DNA of 64,000 nucleotides from Leptodontidium sp. MPI-SDFR-AT-0119 (GCA_020726505.1 JAHLEZ010000017.1:1054001-1118000); one strand, 5' to 3'; numbered from the stretch's first letter, positions 34,920-45,604 are shown. Translations and numbers: made by a program. The notes: a model not told the origin generated them from the sequence alone.

Positions 34920-36271
34920 ATGGCAGGAAACCACAAGGGTACTTGTCCCCTGGGAGGACTCTGGTACGTACGTTGCCACTCAACAAACGATTTATATACT
35001 TATAGATACGTGAAAGTACACCTGCACAGCCCAAACACCAACATTTTTGGGATGCTGCACCAGTAATCCATGTCAAGGAGACGGCAAGATATGTCCTGCA
35101 AACGACATCCGGGCTGCTGGTATGGGAACAGATCCGGGTCCTGACCCGGGCGTCACTAGCAACGATGGCTCTTACTGGCCTAATGTGCAATGCTCTGCCG
35201 GAAAATGGTGGACCTGTGCTCTCCAAACTCCTTCGTTCCAAGGCTGTTGTGAAGTTAATCCATGCGGTGGGGATGGGACCGGGTGTCCCTCAAGTCTTCT
35301 ACATCCAGCGGCTTTTAAGTCAACCCCTCTGGAAGATGCAACAGTCTCAACTGCCTCTTCGACCGCGATCACAATGCAACCTATCACTAAAACGTCCTCG
35401 AGTGCCGACTTGATTACTTCGGTCACATCCCTCTCAACTTCAATGCCAGGTAATGCTTCTGAGACAACATCTCGTACTTCTGCAACAGCATCTTCAACAC
35501 CTAAACAAGTAGGAGGTTCTGTCCCAGAGAAATCTAGCTCTGGTTTACCTATTGGAGCAATTGCTGGTGGAGCAGGCGGAGGAATTGTAGTGCTTGTGAT
35601 TGCCCTCTTAGTTTTTTGCTGGTGTCGGAAACGTCGTCAGAAGAAAGCTCCAACTCACATCGACGTGCAACCCGGTATGATGGAGTACCCTGGCCATTCT
35701 TCTTCTGCTATGACGAAAACCAATGAAGGATACCAGAAGTCACGGAATTCAGGTCCGTTGATAACCACTCCCGTGTTTCATCATTTGCCCAAGCTAATGC
35801 ATCTTATCAGAGGCCTTCTACAATGGCCAGCCGATATTCGGCGTACCGGATGCTGTCAAGTATACCTCTGTACGCACAACGTCACCACCCTTAAGTCCTG
35901 GCCCGCCACCATATCAATCTGGACAAACATCGCCAAATCCCAACTTTCATGAAATCGGTTCCTCAAATCAGTACAACGGAGAAAGACCCCTGGATACTTT
36001 TGGATCTCGTAATCAGATCGTTCCACCAATTTCCCATTCAAGGGTCAATTCTGGTGAAGTGCAGGATGGAATAGCAGAGCTACCTCACTCTCCAGCAACG
36101 GAGAATCGATGGAGATCAAAACAGCCAAATGCCAGGCTGAGTGTGGAAATTGGAGAAGGGGGCCCAATAAGTGGTGAAGTCACTCCTGTATCCGGTACGA
36201 GACTAAGCCCAAACGATGCGAGAAGGATGGGAAGGGAGAGCTATGTCAGCTGGCAGAGTTTATCGCCATGA
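34920..36271 (+). CDS. Cys-rich single-pass membrane protein, wall-sensor-like (3 exons)
   Basis: Proposed exons 34,920-34,967, 35,017-35,752 and 35,811-36,271 give 414 residues. The outer part has two similar Cys modules: WYYTCTAQTPTFLGCCTSNP (residues about 15-50) and WWTCALQTPSFQGCCEVNPC (about 79-117). Then a Ser/Thr-rich stretch, one membrane segment (LPIGAIAGGAGGG to FCWC, about 193-219), a basic stop (RKRRQKK) and a Pro/Ser-rich cytosolic tail with PLSPGPPPYQSG. This layout resembles fungal wall-stress sensors (Wsc/Mid2-like) but the Cys module is not a standard WSC domain. No signal peptide is obvious. Intron 2 (GTCCGT...TTATCAG, 58 nt) is well supported; intron 1 (34,968-35,016) has a poor acceptor (GAAAG) and was chosen to keep frame. 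Confidence 0.7.
35753..35810 (+). other. Intron 2 of the Cys-rich membrane protein gene
   Basis: 58 nt, GTCCGT donor, GCTAAT branch site, TTATCAG acceptor. It switches the reading to the frame that stays open to 36,271. Confidence 0.7.
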
Positions 36272-36883
36272 ATGTTTGAACTCTTCTTCTTAGGATATAA
36301 TTAATGTTTACATACGCAATATCGTTTCGAACACGGAAAACTTTCAGGCCAATAATTTAATGAAGGAAACAAAATAACAAGTCCAATTTGGCAGGTTGAC
36401 TCGGTGACCGCCCAAATCGTAAACAGAACATCCGAAAAGGTTATTTGCGGTGGCGGTAGTTTGATTTCAAGCTATCTTTCAAGAGGAGTGTTGTTCTGTT
36501 CCCTAAAATATATACCGAAGAAAATTCCTATGTAACCCGGGAATCGGGTGGCTCCATGAATGAATGGTCCACGAGAAAATGAAGACATGAACAGAGATAG
36601 CGATCACGCGATTGATACGCGATTCCATGTTTCAAGTGGGTGTCTCTAAACTTCAAACCACAACGACTCCGACGACCAAAATGCCTACTCAGATATCCTT
36701 ACATCCCCAGCATCAGTAAAACACAAAGCAGGCAACTTAACCTCCTCTAGCTACAACTTCGAGCTAGACGGGCACTGGTTCTGCGACGACACGACGGGAT
36801 ACCTCCCACTTCTCGAGCCAGTTCGAGGCAAGAACAACAGGATCCTCAAAACCCAGCCCAGGATCGAGAAAAAACCCCCTGAA
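36272..36883 (+). other. Intergenic region; possible upstream exon of the next gene
   Basis: From about 36,645 the frame of the next gene is already open (GHWFCDDTTGYLPLLEPVRG and KNNRILKTQPRIEKKPPEM), without an in-frame ATG. A spliced start from an ATG at 36,588 (MNRDSDHAIDTRFH) through an intron ending CCTACTCAG would enter this frame, so the gene may be longer than the conservative call. Confidence 0.35.
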
Positions 36884-37261
36884 ATGGTGGAAGGCGCAAT
36901 GCGCATTCCGAGGTTTGGATACAAAAGGTCCAGTGGCCGAGCCACTGCAAGCACGGCTGCGAGCCGCCCAAAGGCACCGATGACAGCAGAATTGCAGGAG
37001 GTACAAGGCAGGCTGAGGAAAGAGTTCTGGGAGAAGAACAGCAAGGCCTGCGAGGACCATAATAAGAACGTCATGGCTGTGCGAGACGCGAAGTGGCCGT
37101 CGATGACGGACGACCAAAAGATAGCCGCGGATGATCGTCGATTTCTGAAACAGGCTTTCAAAGACGGCGAATTATCAGACCCTATCACAATGAAATTGAG
37201 GGATTTGGGGATGTTTTTGGATAATACAAGGCGCGTGGGAGTCAAATACAAATATTACTAA
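36884..37261 (+). CDS. Hypothetical basic protein (possibly longer at its N-terminus)
   Basis: The conservative start is the ATG at 36,884, giving 125 residues; the frame is open about 80 codons further upstream. Content is basic and helical: RIPRFGYKRSSGRATAST, then VQGRLRKEFWEKNSKACEDH and DDQKIAADDRRFLKQAFKDG, ending RRVGVKYKYY. No domain is recognised. The minus strand has two long antisense frames here, but the codon pattern favours plus. The neighbouring remnant 37,315-38,035 follows on the same strand after about 50 bases, and the two could be parts of one split gene. Confidence 0.45.
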   Translation: MVEGAMRIPRFGYKRSSGRATASTAASRPKAPMTAELQEVQGRLRKEFWEKNSKACEDHNKNVMAVRDAKWPSMTDDQKIAADDRRFLKQAFKDGELSDPITMKLRDLGMFLDNTRRVGVKYKYY

Positions 37262-37314
37262 TATCCTACGGGTCATGAAGGACGCGAAAGTCAATACGAT
37301 TTATCATAGCACTT

Positions 37315-38035
37315 GCTCCGGAGACATCAAATAAAGAGGCGCTTGCAAAATGGGAGAAAGTCAGCAGACAAATCAAGCGGCTATCCCAGCAAGAGCCGGA
37401 CCAAGCAGATTTGGCTACTCGCAAGCAGGCACAACAGGCAATCTCGAATGCAAGTTTCAGGAAATGTGAAAAATTGGATCGTTACCGGGACCTACAAGAT
37501 CAAATGCCCAGTCATCGAAAAAGACTATGGCGAGGATGAAGACAGGAGTCTTACCATCTTTGTTGAAAAGGGTCAGCTCTTTGCACAATTCAACATGGGG
37601 ATCATTGAGGGATATATGCGCCTTGAAAGACATGCAAAGGATGTGCAAGTACTGGGACTGCAGCAAAAAAGCGAAACGAGCTGAATTTGAAGACGAAGAC
37701 GTATCATATGATCCATACGACAGTGATCGCCGCAGCCCCACGCCTGAAGAATTCACTTGGAAAATGTCACCATGCCTTCTCCAGAATGTCCTAGCTGGAA
37801 TTATCGATGGAGAGGAACGGATACTGGGTGTGGAGAGAATCAAATCGACTCGGAAAAGAAGCTTTACAAAATGACCTTCCTCGAACCACTAGGTACGAAG
37901 ATCGAAGGGGTGTTTGGCTCTGACTTTCACAAGGATTGTGCCTTTACGGCACACAAGATTTTGACAGGTAAACCATACGACGGAAACATATCAGAAGCGT
38001 GGGCGGAGTTGAGTGAGGACGCAATCTCCTATTGA
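37315..38035 (+). pseudogene. Hypothetical fungal protein with frameshifts
   Basis: The order of readable text across frames is: EALAKWEKVSRQIKRLSQQE (first frame), NWIVTGTYKIKCPVIEKDYG with FAQFNMGIIEGYMRLE (second), SKKAKRAEFEDEDVSYDPYD with SPTPEEF (third), then CPSWNYRWRGTDTG and LGTKIEGVFGSDF (second again). This follows a fungal family I have seen only as hypothetical, in which the segments are collinear: a W-x-x-T-G-x-(Y/W) beta domain, an acidic linker with SPTPEEF, and a W-x-Y-R-W-R-G segment. No GT-AG pairs explain the switches, so two nearly compensating indels are likely. End at 38,035. Confidence 0.45.
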
Positions 38036-38286
38036 TAATGACGTCGAAACGTGAGATCCAACTCGGACCGTGGACCTTGTGTTATTGTCTCAATTGTATT
38101 GCAGAATCAAATTCCTTTCAGTCAAAAAATAACTTCGCGAAGCTGCAGAGGAGGATTCTACGCCAGGGATAAGTGTTATTTCATTACGCTTCTAGTAGAC
38201 TGGATAATCTGCTTATGTACCGATGTCCGAGCCTCCTCCATTAGGTGCACATCCTACACAGCCCAAACACATCAAACGGCCTTTGC
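38036..38286. other. Intergenic, convergent gene ends
   Basis: Short spacer between the frameshifted plus-strand gene and the convergent beta-glucosidase gene. No feature seen. Confidence 0.4.
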
Positions 38287-40835
38287 TCAAACAGTAAGGC
38301 TCCCCTCCAATGGTAGGTTTCTTGAGCTGCCGCCAACATAGATCTTATACTCACCCTTTTGCAACTGCCATTTCTGTGCCACAACATCCCAAACACTCAA
38401 GTCTCGCCTTTGGAGGTTAAATTTCAGATCGACTGATTTGCCGGGCTCAACATCGACCTTCGAGAAGCCTCTTAACTGCCGGACAGGTCCACCAGGAATG
38501 CCAACATACAGCTGTGCAACTTCTGCACCATCTACCTCACCTGAGTTTGAGACAGAGGCAGTGACTTGGAACAAGACATCCCAGAGATCCCCTTGCCCTC
38601 CTTCTACGATCTTACCGACAGGATACTCATCTGTGGAGGGACCATGTGCCTTAGTAACTTCCAGAGAAGAGTACTCGAAAGTCGTGTATGAAAGTCCGAA
38701 TCCAAATTCGTACCTGGGCGTGATGTTGTTTGCATCAAATGCCCGGTAGTCGATATACACGCCTTCGGTAAAGTCATCTTGGGGAAATGTCCAATAGACG
38801 CCCTCGGGCGGCGTTGGACTCAACAGCGGACCATAATCAGATTCGTTCTTCGGGACAGAATAAGGTAACTTTCCACTAGGGTTGCTTTCTCCATAAAGCA
38901 AGCTCACCAAAGCCCGCCCTGAGTCCTGGCCTGGAAGGTGCGCGAAGATCAAAGCCGTGACGTTCGGATGGTCGATAAATACGTCAACCAATCTCACACC
39001 AGCGTTATGAATCACAACGATCGTGTTGTTGCATTGATCCGCGATATTGTTGACTAGCGCATCGGAGTAGTCATCGTGTACGCCGGATCTATCATATCCT
39101 TCTGACGCCCAGGCGTTCAGAAAAACAAGGCATGCATCCGAGGCAGCATCGACTTGTGCTGTGGAATTTACATTAGTGATGTCCCAAAGAAGTTGCGAGC
39201 TGTCTTCATAGGCGCGTTGAGACAATGCCTCGAGCGGGGAAGAAATGTAAGCCGGGTTATTGACTCCTGAGCCGCCTCCTACAATCATCGTTTCTGCCTG
39301 GCCGTCAGTGAGTGTCTTGAAATGAAAATTATTGGCCTGACTTACGATTGATGATCTGAGATGTGTGATCAGGAGGACCCTCTGAAGAAGGGTTCTTGCG
39401 TGGACTGGCTGCATCATAGCCAAAGACAGAAACAAGTTTCGGCTTCTGTAGTGGAAGGCCAAGAGATCCGTTTGTGTTCTTGACAAGCACATGCCCCTCG
39501 ATTGCCGAGTCCAGCAAGACTTGTTTCGACGATGGAACTTTGGCATCAAGGAATACATGCTGGGCCGTCAAAGTCCGTGGAAGTCCAACGCCAGGCTCAG
39601 GATAATCATCTGAGTCTTGACCGAATTGGTACCAAGTGGCAATGATTCTATTGAAAAATGTCAGCTTCCTCCACTTAGTAGTAGTATTTTCCATACCTGT
39701 TCGCCATGTTATCCAGCACTGAGGCATTCATAGACCCATTATTGATTGCGGCAGTCAAATTGGATCCCCAGAACACGCCACCATTGGGCATTACCATATC
39801 CAACCCTGCCTCAGCAGCAGCATATCCTGCATGCAAAGCGCCCCAATCACTGACAACAAAACCTTGGAAGCCCAATTCTTCTTTCAGAATCCCGTTCTGC
39901 AACTTACTGTTTTGGCATCCGTAAGAGTTGTTAATTCGGTTGTACGAACACATGATATTCCCACTACCGGCTCGGACAGCGTCCTGGAAAGGCCAAAGAT
40001 ACAATTCATGGAGGGTCTTGTCATCGATGTTGCTCGACACAGACTCCACGTGCTGGCGTTGATTATTGGTGCTTGGATTCCGGTTGAGTTCTATGGATGT
40101 CAAATTCACACCTTAAAGTTCAGAAAGAGTGGTGAGATACCTTGCTCGTTCCCGATGAAATGCTTCGTGCTAGTCACAACACCGTTCTCTTGGATCCCAC
40201 GCACGGTCTCGGCAGCAAGCACACCGCATAGATACGGATCATTGGAAATCCCTTCCCAATTACGACCACCCTCAGCGATCCGGCCGATAGGACCAACGAC
40301 TGGACCCAACGCAATGTTCACGCCCTTGGCTCTGAATTCAGCGCCCATGTGAAGAGCACGTTGGTACGCCAGATTTTTGTTCCAGCTGTCGCTGTTAGTA
40401 CCCCAGAATATTCGAAAGTCTCTAGGCAACTCACGTAGCGCCAACATGCAAACCACTGTCATAGGCGTTCACCCCATCCGCAAGCCTCACTCCGTTCCCA
40501 GCATCCTGCAAACAGATACCCTTGAACCCCAACCTCTTAATGGGCGGGATATACCCCACACATCCGGTCCTCGTGGCTCTGACTCCGAAGGTCAGATTGC
40601 TCTTCTCTTCTTGACTGAGCTGCGAGACGAAATCCGCGGCTTTGGAATATGCTGCTGCCCAAGAATCGGTTGTTCCTGATGGCAATGCGGCGGGAGAGAC
40701 ATGTGGCGATTGCCCGTAGAAATAACTGTCGGATGTTATATTCCCGGTATTGTTTTGAGCTGCAGCTGGGAGAAGAAGAATGGCCAGAAGGGCAATTTCA
40801 CGCAAAAGCGTTCCCGAGAAAGAGGAGAACTTCAT
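38287..40835 (-). CDS. Secreted beta-glucosidase, glycoside hydrolase family 3 (5 exons)
   Basis: Exons 40,835-40,435, 40,391-40,141, 40,090-39,697, 39,647-39,346 and 39,293-38,287 join in frame to 784 residues, normal for fungal GH3. The N-terminus has a signal peptide ([18 protein letters not shown]). The (beta/alpha)8 domain shows [29 protein letters not shown], the TKHFIGNEQ loop, and [13 protein letters not shown], with the presumed nucleophile Asp at about residue 299. The second domain has [15 protein letters not shown] and GLSYTTFEY, and the C-terminal fibronectin-III-like domain has [14 protein letters not shown] and LRGFSKV. It would hydrolyse terminal beta-D-glucosyl residues, for example cellobiose, outside the cell. 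All four introns have GT-AG ends and conserved joins such as [11 protein letters not shown] and [12 protein letters not shown]. Confidence 0.95.
39294..39345 (-). other. Intron 4 of the beta-glucosidase gene
   Basis: 52 nt, GTAAGT donor, acceptor GGCAG. The CAG four bases earlier would break the frame, so the second of the two tandem acceptors is used. Confidence 0.8.
39648..39696 (-). other. Intron 3 of the beta-glucosidase gene
   Basis: 49 nt, GTATGG donor, TTCAATAG acceptor. Joins NMANR to IIATWYQ. Confidence 0.85.
40091..40140 (-). other. Intron 2 of the beta-glucosidase gene
   Basis: 50 nt, GTATCT donor, CATCCATAG acceptor. Joins FIGNEQ to ELNRNPS. Confidence 0.8.
40392..40434 (-). other. 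Intron 1 of the beta-glucosidase gene
   Basis: 43 nt, GTGAGT donor and TACTAACAG, where the branch site and acceptor nearly overlap. Unusually short but restores frame (HVGATDSWNKN). Confidence 0.8.
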
Positions 40836-41801
40836 GATTGACTTTGAATAACAGGGCTGGTTTCTCACAAAACCCGAGACAATATTTCCAAAAACAAATA
40901 AAAATAAAAATAAAATAAAGCACAAGACCCTATATCTTAAATACCTACACCGGACTCTTAAATCCCACCTTTGACCTGTACATCTCATCACATCAACAAC
41001 ACCTCACATTGAGGTCACCTCTCTGCAGCCCCACACGAGACTAACACCTCTCAAGCTTCATACGAGCACTTGGCAGAGCTCATTGCTAATCTTCCCCGCA
41101 TGCCAAAGGAGCATCTCCACGTTTCCCAGAGCATTTCCATCCCATGTGCGTCCTAGTGCCAGACGGATGCTTACTGCCGCCCTCATAGGAGACTTCGCCT
41201 GCATTAGCCTCTTGCGAAAGTTGGCAAATGAACCGGAGTAGGGCCGACACTTGCCTTTCTCTCGGATATCAAGGAGGGTTTTGAAGGCCGAACTGGTGAT
41301 GTGCATTAGGGGGGAAATGACGAGGTCCTTCCGCCTGTAATGTACCCCGCGTTGGGAGATGCGGGGTTTTGTTGATCGTCGGTCACATGATATTTGTTTA
41401 TAATAATGATGGAGGGGCACGGAAGTTAGCTCAGCAGAAAAAAAAGTGTGATTATACTACGTTACGACGGAAATATATATTATCACTAAGAAATTAGCCT
41501 GAGTCGTGTGAACAAGTGAATATTCGCGGCTGGCATTTCGTAAGCGGCGGCTGAGCGAGTATCAACAAGTCACGATGCATCTCAGGGGCTTTAGCGAGCG
41601 AGCCTACTAGCTTCATTTATTTAGTTTGCTGGTTTGAAGTCTCCTTGATCTGTTTTTTTCATTTCTTTCTCATCTATAAAATTATCTGACCTTGACCTTA
41701 ACCCCGCCCGAAAACCTAAGGAGAAAGAAGCTTTTCCGATCCGTAACACCTTGGAATCAATGCGAACGGCCCTCTTCCAGGCGGTGAAGTAAACTTCACA
41801 T
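40836..41801. other. Intergenic region between beta-glucosidase and phosphoesterase genes
   Basis: Contains the promoter of the beta-glucosidase gene. A 120-codon minus-strand frame at 41,058-41,420 (fragments SSAFKTLLDIREKGK and ALGRTWDGNALGNVEML) looks mildly protein-like but has no recognised family and no start context; it may be an exon relic. No other feature. Confidence 0.4.
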
Positions 41802-42593
41802 CTAAATCTCAACGGTTTTCACTCCATCAAAGTCTGCTGCCTGGCTAAAGTAGTAGCCTCTCTGATTCGCCACGATGCGCTTTCCATCCTCCATGTAGTC
41901 GGTATTGAAGTGCGTGTGTCCAAATGCCCAAACTTTGACGGCATCGCTCGTCCAGCAAATTTCGCCCGAGAGGTCGCTCGAGAAGCCGGAAGAGATGTTG
42001 CTTTGTGCATGCGCTGGGTCAGACGACCGAGGAGACTTAGTCGGGCTGTGGTGTGTGAGGATGACTATTTTTCGGTTCGGTTCGGCCTTGGAGATGATGT
42101 CGACTTGGCTGTTCAACCATGTGAGATCCGAGAGGTGGGCCCCGTTGTGCTTCTCTACTGTCCAGTCTTCGATGTGGTAGAAGTCGTTGAGGCCGAAACT
42201 GACATAATCGGTCTGCGATGGAATAACGTTCGAGAACAGTGTACAACCTAAGATGGTAATGTCAGGTGACAGGTCATGCCGCGTCTGATCGAGGAAGACG
42301 AGTTGTCCGAGGCTGCTGTTGGCAGCTTTTGCCGCCAAGGTCACTTCAAATTCTTTAATCTTCTGCTTTGAAGTCGCCCAGGAGGAGTGGTAAGGCTCAT
42401 GATTTCCGAGAATGATGAATACAATTTTGAAGTTAGCCAGCTGCTTCTCGAGAAAGGTGAAGTAATCCTGATCATTGGTATATCCGATATCGCCGATAAG
42501 AGCAAGGTACGGTGCCGAGGGAGTGATCTCAAACACATCGTAGCCTTTTGGTGCCTCGAGGTGGAGGTCCGAGAGAATCTGAATCTGAGGCAT
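41802..42593 (-). CDS. Calcineurin-like metallophosphoesterase
   Basis: Single exon, 263 residues from the ATG at 42,593 (MPQIQILSDLHLE). The frame is open further upstream, but this start puts the first metal motif at the usual distance. The complete motif set is present: SDLHLE (D-x-H), IGDIG (G-D), ILGNHEPYH (G-N-H-E), LTHHSP and FGHTH. These bind two metal ions that activate water for phosphoester hydrolysis. The substrate cannot be told; the family includes many small fungal phosphoesterases annotated as Ser/Thr phosphatase-like. No signal peptide, so probably cytosolic. Confidence 0.88.
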   Translation of the reverse strand: MPQIQILSDLHLEAPKGYDVFEITPSAPYLALIGDIGYTNDQDYFTFLEKQLANFKIVFIILGNHEPYHSSWATSKQKIKEFEVTLAAKAANSSLGQLVFLDQTRHDLSPDITILGCTLFSNVIPSQTDYVSFGLNDFYHIEDWTVEKHNGAHLSDLTWLNSQVDIISKAEPNRKIVILTHHSPTKSPRSSDPAHAQSNISSGFSSDLSGEICWTSDAVKVWAFGHTHFNTDYMEDGKRIVANQRGYYFSQAADFDGVKTVEI

Positions 42594-43062
42594 TTTATTG
42601 TATGTGTGTGTGTGTTGGGAATATTTAGGATGAATGGAAAGCTGGGACTTTATATTCAAATTTTTAGCGCCTGCGCTAAACCGAATGCGGAGTAGCCTAT
42701 CTCCTGTCATATGAACAAAGATGGTAACAGAGAATCACTCGACTTGTTTTTCAACATGGAGAAATTGTGTGAACAGTGATCCCGGCGATTTGGAGTCTTA
42801 GCATTTTGGGTCACTAGGGGGAATACCTCGCTCGCAGCCAACCGGGGGGTTGGGAGAGGAAGCAAGTAAATTGTTTCGGGTCTTTGTGGACGACATATTC
42901 AAGCATGTACGAGTAGATTCCGAGAATCCGGAGTAGCCAAAACAGAATCACGCCCGGACCGAGTCATAAAGTGAATAAGGCAGACAACCACCAGAGCATG
43001 GACAAATTAAAAACAAAGACCTCATCACAATCCACAGATTACTTGGTGGCATAAGCCAATGT
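42594..43062. other. Intergenic region
   Basis: Promoter side of the phosphoesterase gene and 3' flank of the nucleotidyltransferase-like gene. A TG-repeat of about 14 bases lies near 42,601-42,614. No gene seen. Confidence 0.4.
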
Positions 43063-43801
43063 TTACAACCCAAGACGCTCTTTCCACCAGCCTTCGGTCC
43101 TATTAGTGTGCTTGGCGATATCCACCAGTCCAGCTTTTACTGGAACTTTTTGATCCGGCGTCAAGATGAGCGGCCCTGACCTAAGCTCCAAGTTCAAAAG
43201 AGCCTCAGCATCACTGGCATCGCGGAGAGCTTTGGCGGGTTCGGCGCGGAGTCCGCATGAGTTGATCTTAAATACCAGAAGATCTGTGGCAGAAATGTAG
43301 GGCACAACACCATTTGGTATGTCGCTCAGCACTCTTGAAGTTGGGGGGAGATATGGTGACTTTTCGATGTATTAGTCCAGGCGGCGCTTAGGATTTCGAG
43401 AGCAAGATTGCATGCATGGAATCGCTTACCTGCCAGCTTGGACAAATATCAACCTGTATGAGTTGGCCGTTGGGCGATTTGTAATAGAAGAATTGTGCTT
43501 GTTCGACAAATGGAGAGTTGTGAAGACTGAGGAGCTTGCTCTTGACCCCACCCGGGGCGCTGTCGAGATTGATGATGAAATCAACATCCTATATTGAGTT
43601 AGCATTGATACCCAAATACGATCATGCGTTGGACTTTGCAACACGAGAACAAACATTGGTTGTACGATGGTCTGGGAGGTATCTCCAGAGAGCCAGACCC
43701 CCAATCACTGCAACTCGGAGAGCCGAAAATTCGGGTATCGCCTTTAGGATTTGGATCACTTCTGAGGCAGCTGCCTCAAACTGTAGACGTGCAATAGACA
43801 T
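43063..43801 (-). CDS. Nucleotidyltransferase-like protein (3 exons)
   Basis: Exons 43,801-43,655, 43,588-43,430 and 43,359-43,063 join in frame to 200 residues. The start MSIARLQFEAAASEV was chosen because the segment after it is family-like; an in-frame ATG 28 codons upstream is possible. AVIGGLALWRYL corresponds to the G-G-x-A-x nucleotide-binding motif, and DVDFIINLD at the exon 2 start supplies the D-x-D metal-binding pair of nucleotidyltransferase-fold proteins. Later segments: FFYYKSPNGQLIQVDICPSW and ATDLLVFKINSCGLRAE, DASDAEALL. Close relatives are common hypothetical proteins in leotiomycetes; activity is not known. Introns are 66 and 70 nt with GT-AG ends. It is divergent from a second family member at 45,605-46,402, with a solo LTR between. 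Confidence 0.8.
43360..43429 (-). other. Intron 2 of the nucleotidyltransferase-like gene
   Basis: 70 nt, GTAAGC donor, GACTAAT branch site, GAAAAG acceptor, phase 0. Joins ICPSWQ to SPYLPP. Confidence 0.7.
43589..43654 (-). other. Intron 1 of the nucleotidyltransferase-like gene
   Basis: 66 nt, GTTTGT donor, AATATAG acceptor, phase 0, placed exactly before the DVDF metal-binding motif. The second family member has an intron at the equivalent place. Confidence 0.75.
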
Positions 43802-44280
43802 TGGTGAATAATGGACTGGTAGAGTAGTAGGAAGGGACGAGTGACACGAACACGGCGACTCTTTTATGCTGTACGGATCATCCATTTGGATCCATGTCGT
43901 TCAGCAAACATCCGGCCAACAAAGCGCGAAGCAAACCTGTCGTGGTGACGACTGAAGATGACAGTATGTCTAACAAAGGTTGCATGTTTGATCATCGATA
44001 GGCTTTAGGCTCACGAGCTCAATCGCTTTATTAGTGAGACTTGAAGAGGAGCCCACCAGATGATTGTGACAAAGACAAATTTGTATGCTTATCGTGCTTC
44101 CTATGCTTTGGTCCTGATTTCATGGCGGAAAAATACCTATTCTCGCTCTAAGTTGTTGATTGCAAACTTCTTGACACTCATGCCTAAGAAGGGTTTGCTT
44201 CAAATGGTATCAAATGGCATAGATGACCTGCATGCAAAATTGCAAACTCAGGGATAGATGATCGCCTTGTGACAAACCAC
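43802..44280. other. Intergenic region without supported gene
   Basis: Upstream flank of the nucleotidyltransferase-like gene. A 65-codon plus-strand frame at 44,060-44,257 has no recognisable features. Confidence 0.35.
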
Positions 44281-44510
44281 TGTGGGGGGGGGGAAGCCTG
44301 ATAACCACACAGCAAGAGAGGTAGTATGTAGTGAGGTACTAGTGAGATTCTCGGTTACGAAATCGTGAATTGATCGAATCTAAAGATATTACACATCTAA
44401 AGAGTCTGAGAAGTTGAGGGAGTGGAGGAAAAAAAAGTGTATTAGATAGAATCTATGAAAAGTGTGGTGTTGTTGAATAATTTTCAAGTGTTGACCTTTT
44501 TTATGCCACA
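44281..44510 (-). repeat. Solo LTR of the gypsy family, 230 bp, with 4-bp duplication CCAC
   Basis: On the plus strand it begins TGTGGGGGGGGGG and ends TTATGCCACA, flanked by CCAC on both sides (44,277-44,280 and 44,511-44,514). It is clearly related to the LTR at 21,066-21,349 read in reverse: both have AAGAGAGGTAG, GTAGTGAGGTAC or GTAGTAAGGTAC, and ATCTAAAGAT followed by ATCTAAAGAGT. It is shorter and not obviously RIP-mutated. By analogy with the island elements its orientation is minus. No internal sequence remains. Confidence 0.88.
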
Positions 44511-45604
44511 CCACCAAATATAACTTAAACGGTCTATTACAATATGGAAATGCCAGGGGGTCTTACGTAGAAGTTTAAAGCATGTACCTGAATCCCTGTG
44601 AAGTTTATAGCAGGCGATGACTTACACTGGGTGAAATTGAATGAACGAATGCTCGAGAGTGAAGGCAGATTTGAATATATTCGGATCTGTAATAACACTT
44701 TTGAAATTTAATTAAAACCTTGATGCAAAGTTGAAAAGTTAAAAATAAAACATTGAATTTTAAATTGGAATTGTTTAGAGTATTTCGCCTAGCAGTCCCC
44801 AGGATACTTTGCCGTCTTCTCCCGGGTAGCACCTTTGAGGCTTTTGAACGAACGGAACCAGCATTACCCGTACCCGTTGTCGAGTTTAGTCTCGTGTTTG
44901 GGTCGTGGAGAGATCTTGGTAACGTCGGCTAAGAGGCGTGTAGAAGAGAACCAGCCTTTTACAAACTTCTACAGCCTTTTGATACTTAGATCGGCTAAAA
45001 CATACTTATTTAAGATCCTGAACACGGCCTGAGATAGGCTGCCGCATCAGATCTTTTATGAAGGCAAGCCTTGACTGGGGTTAACTCAAGAGAAACGGCG
45101 TATTTGAAAAGTCGACCTAGGTTGCGGCACTGGACTTCATCATCTCACGCCTAGAAATGCATTCCTTCGATGGATTCAAAGAACAAAGTCTAATCGTGAT
45201 GGCCAAGCCCAAATACAAGTCTGCCACTGTTTTGTGAGTGAACAAAGAAGCCTTTATTACTTTCAACGAGGATATTTACTCGTCCGGAAACTTTTATTAA
45301 AGAAGATTCGTCGGGTCCAAGAGACTGTTTTTATAATATTACACGTAAGCGTGAAGTAATATCAAAAGTTCTTTATTACTCATATGTTTTTAACAATGGT
45401 ACTCAAGGATTTTTATTAGAGATTACGGGTTTTGATTGACTGAAAAAATTAAACAATTGAGCTCGGAGGAAATTTAAGCCGAAGTATCTAGTGAAAAATT
45501 ATAAAAGCTCTTTAAATCCCCAGAATTGTCGTAATAGTAATGGAATCAACTCCAGTAATATCTTAATTCAATCACTTGATTTTTTGAATCTCTGCAAGAA
45601 AGCC
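44511..45604. other. Intergenic region, AT-rich in part
   Basis: Between the solo LTR and the second nucleotidyltransferase-like gene. Short frames (44,605-44,832 minus, 44,835-45,032 plus) have no protein character. A frame extends upstream from the gene's chosen ATG to 45,491 but looks like leader sequence. Confidence 0.4.

Noticed and set aside
36751..37251. 166-codon minus-strand frame opposite the hypothetical basic protein
   Set aside because: Long but lacks start context and domain; the plus-strand reading is lysine/arginine-rich and consistent. Some uncertainty remains.
38438..40352. Plus-strand frames of 72-173 codons over the beta-glucosidase gene
   Set aside because: Antisense to recognised GH3 exons with conserved catalytic segments.
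41905..42251. Plus-strand frames over the phosphoesterase gene
   Set aside because: Antisense to a complete metallophosphoesterase motif set.
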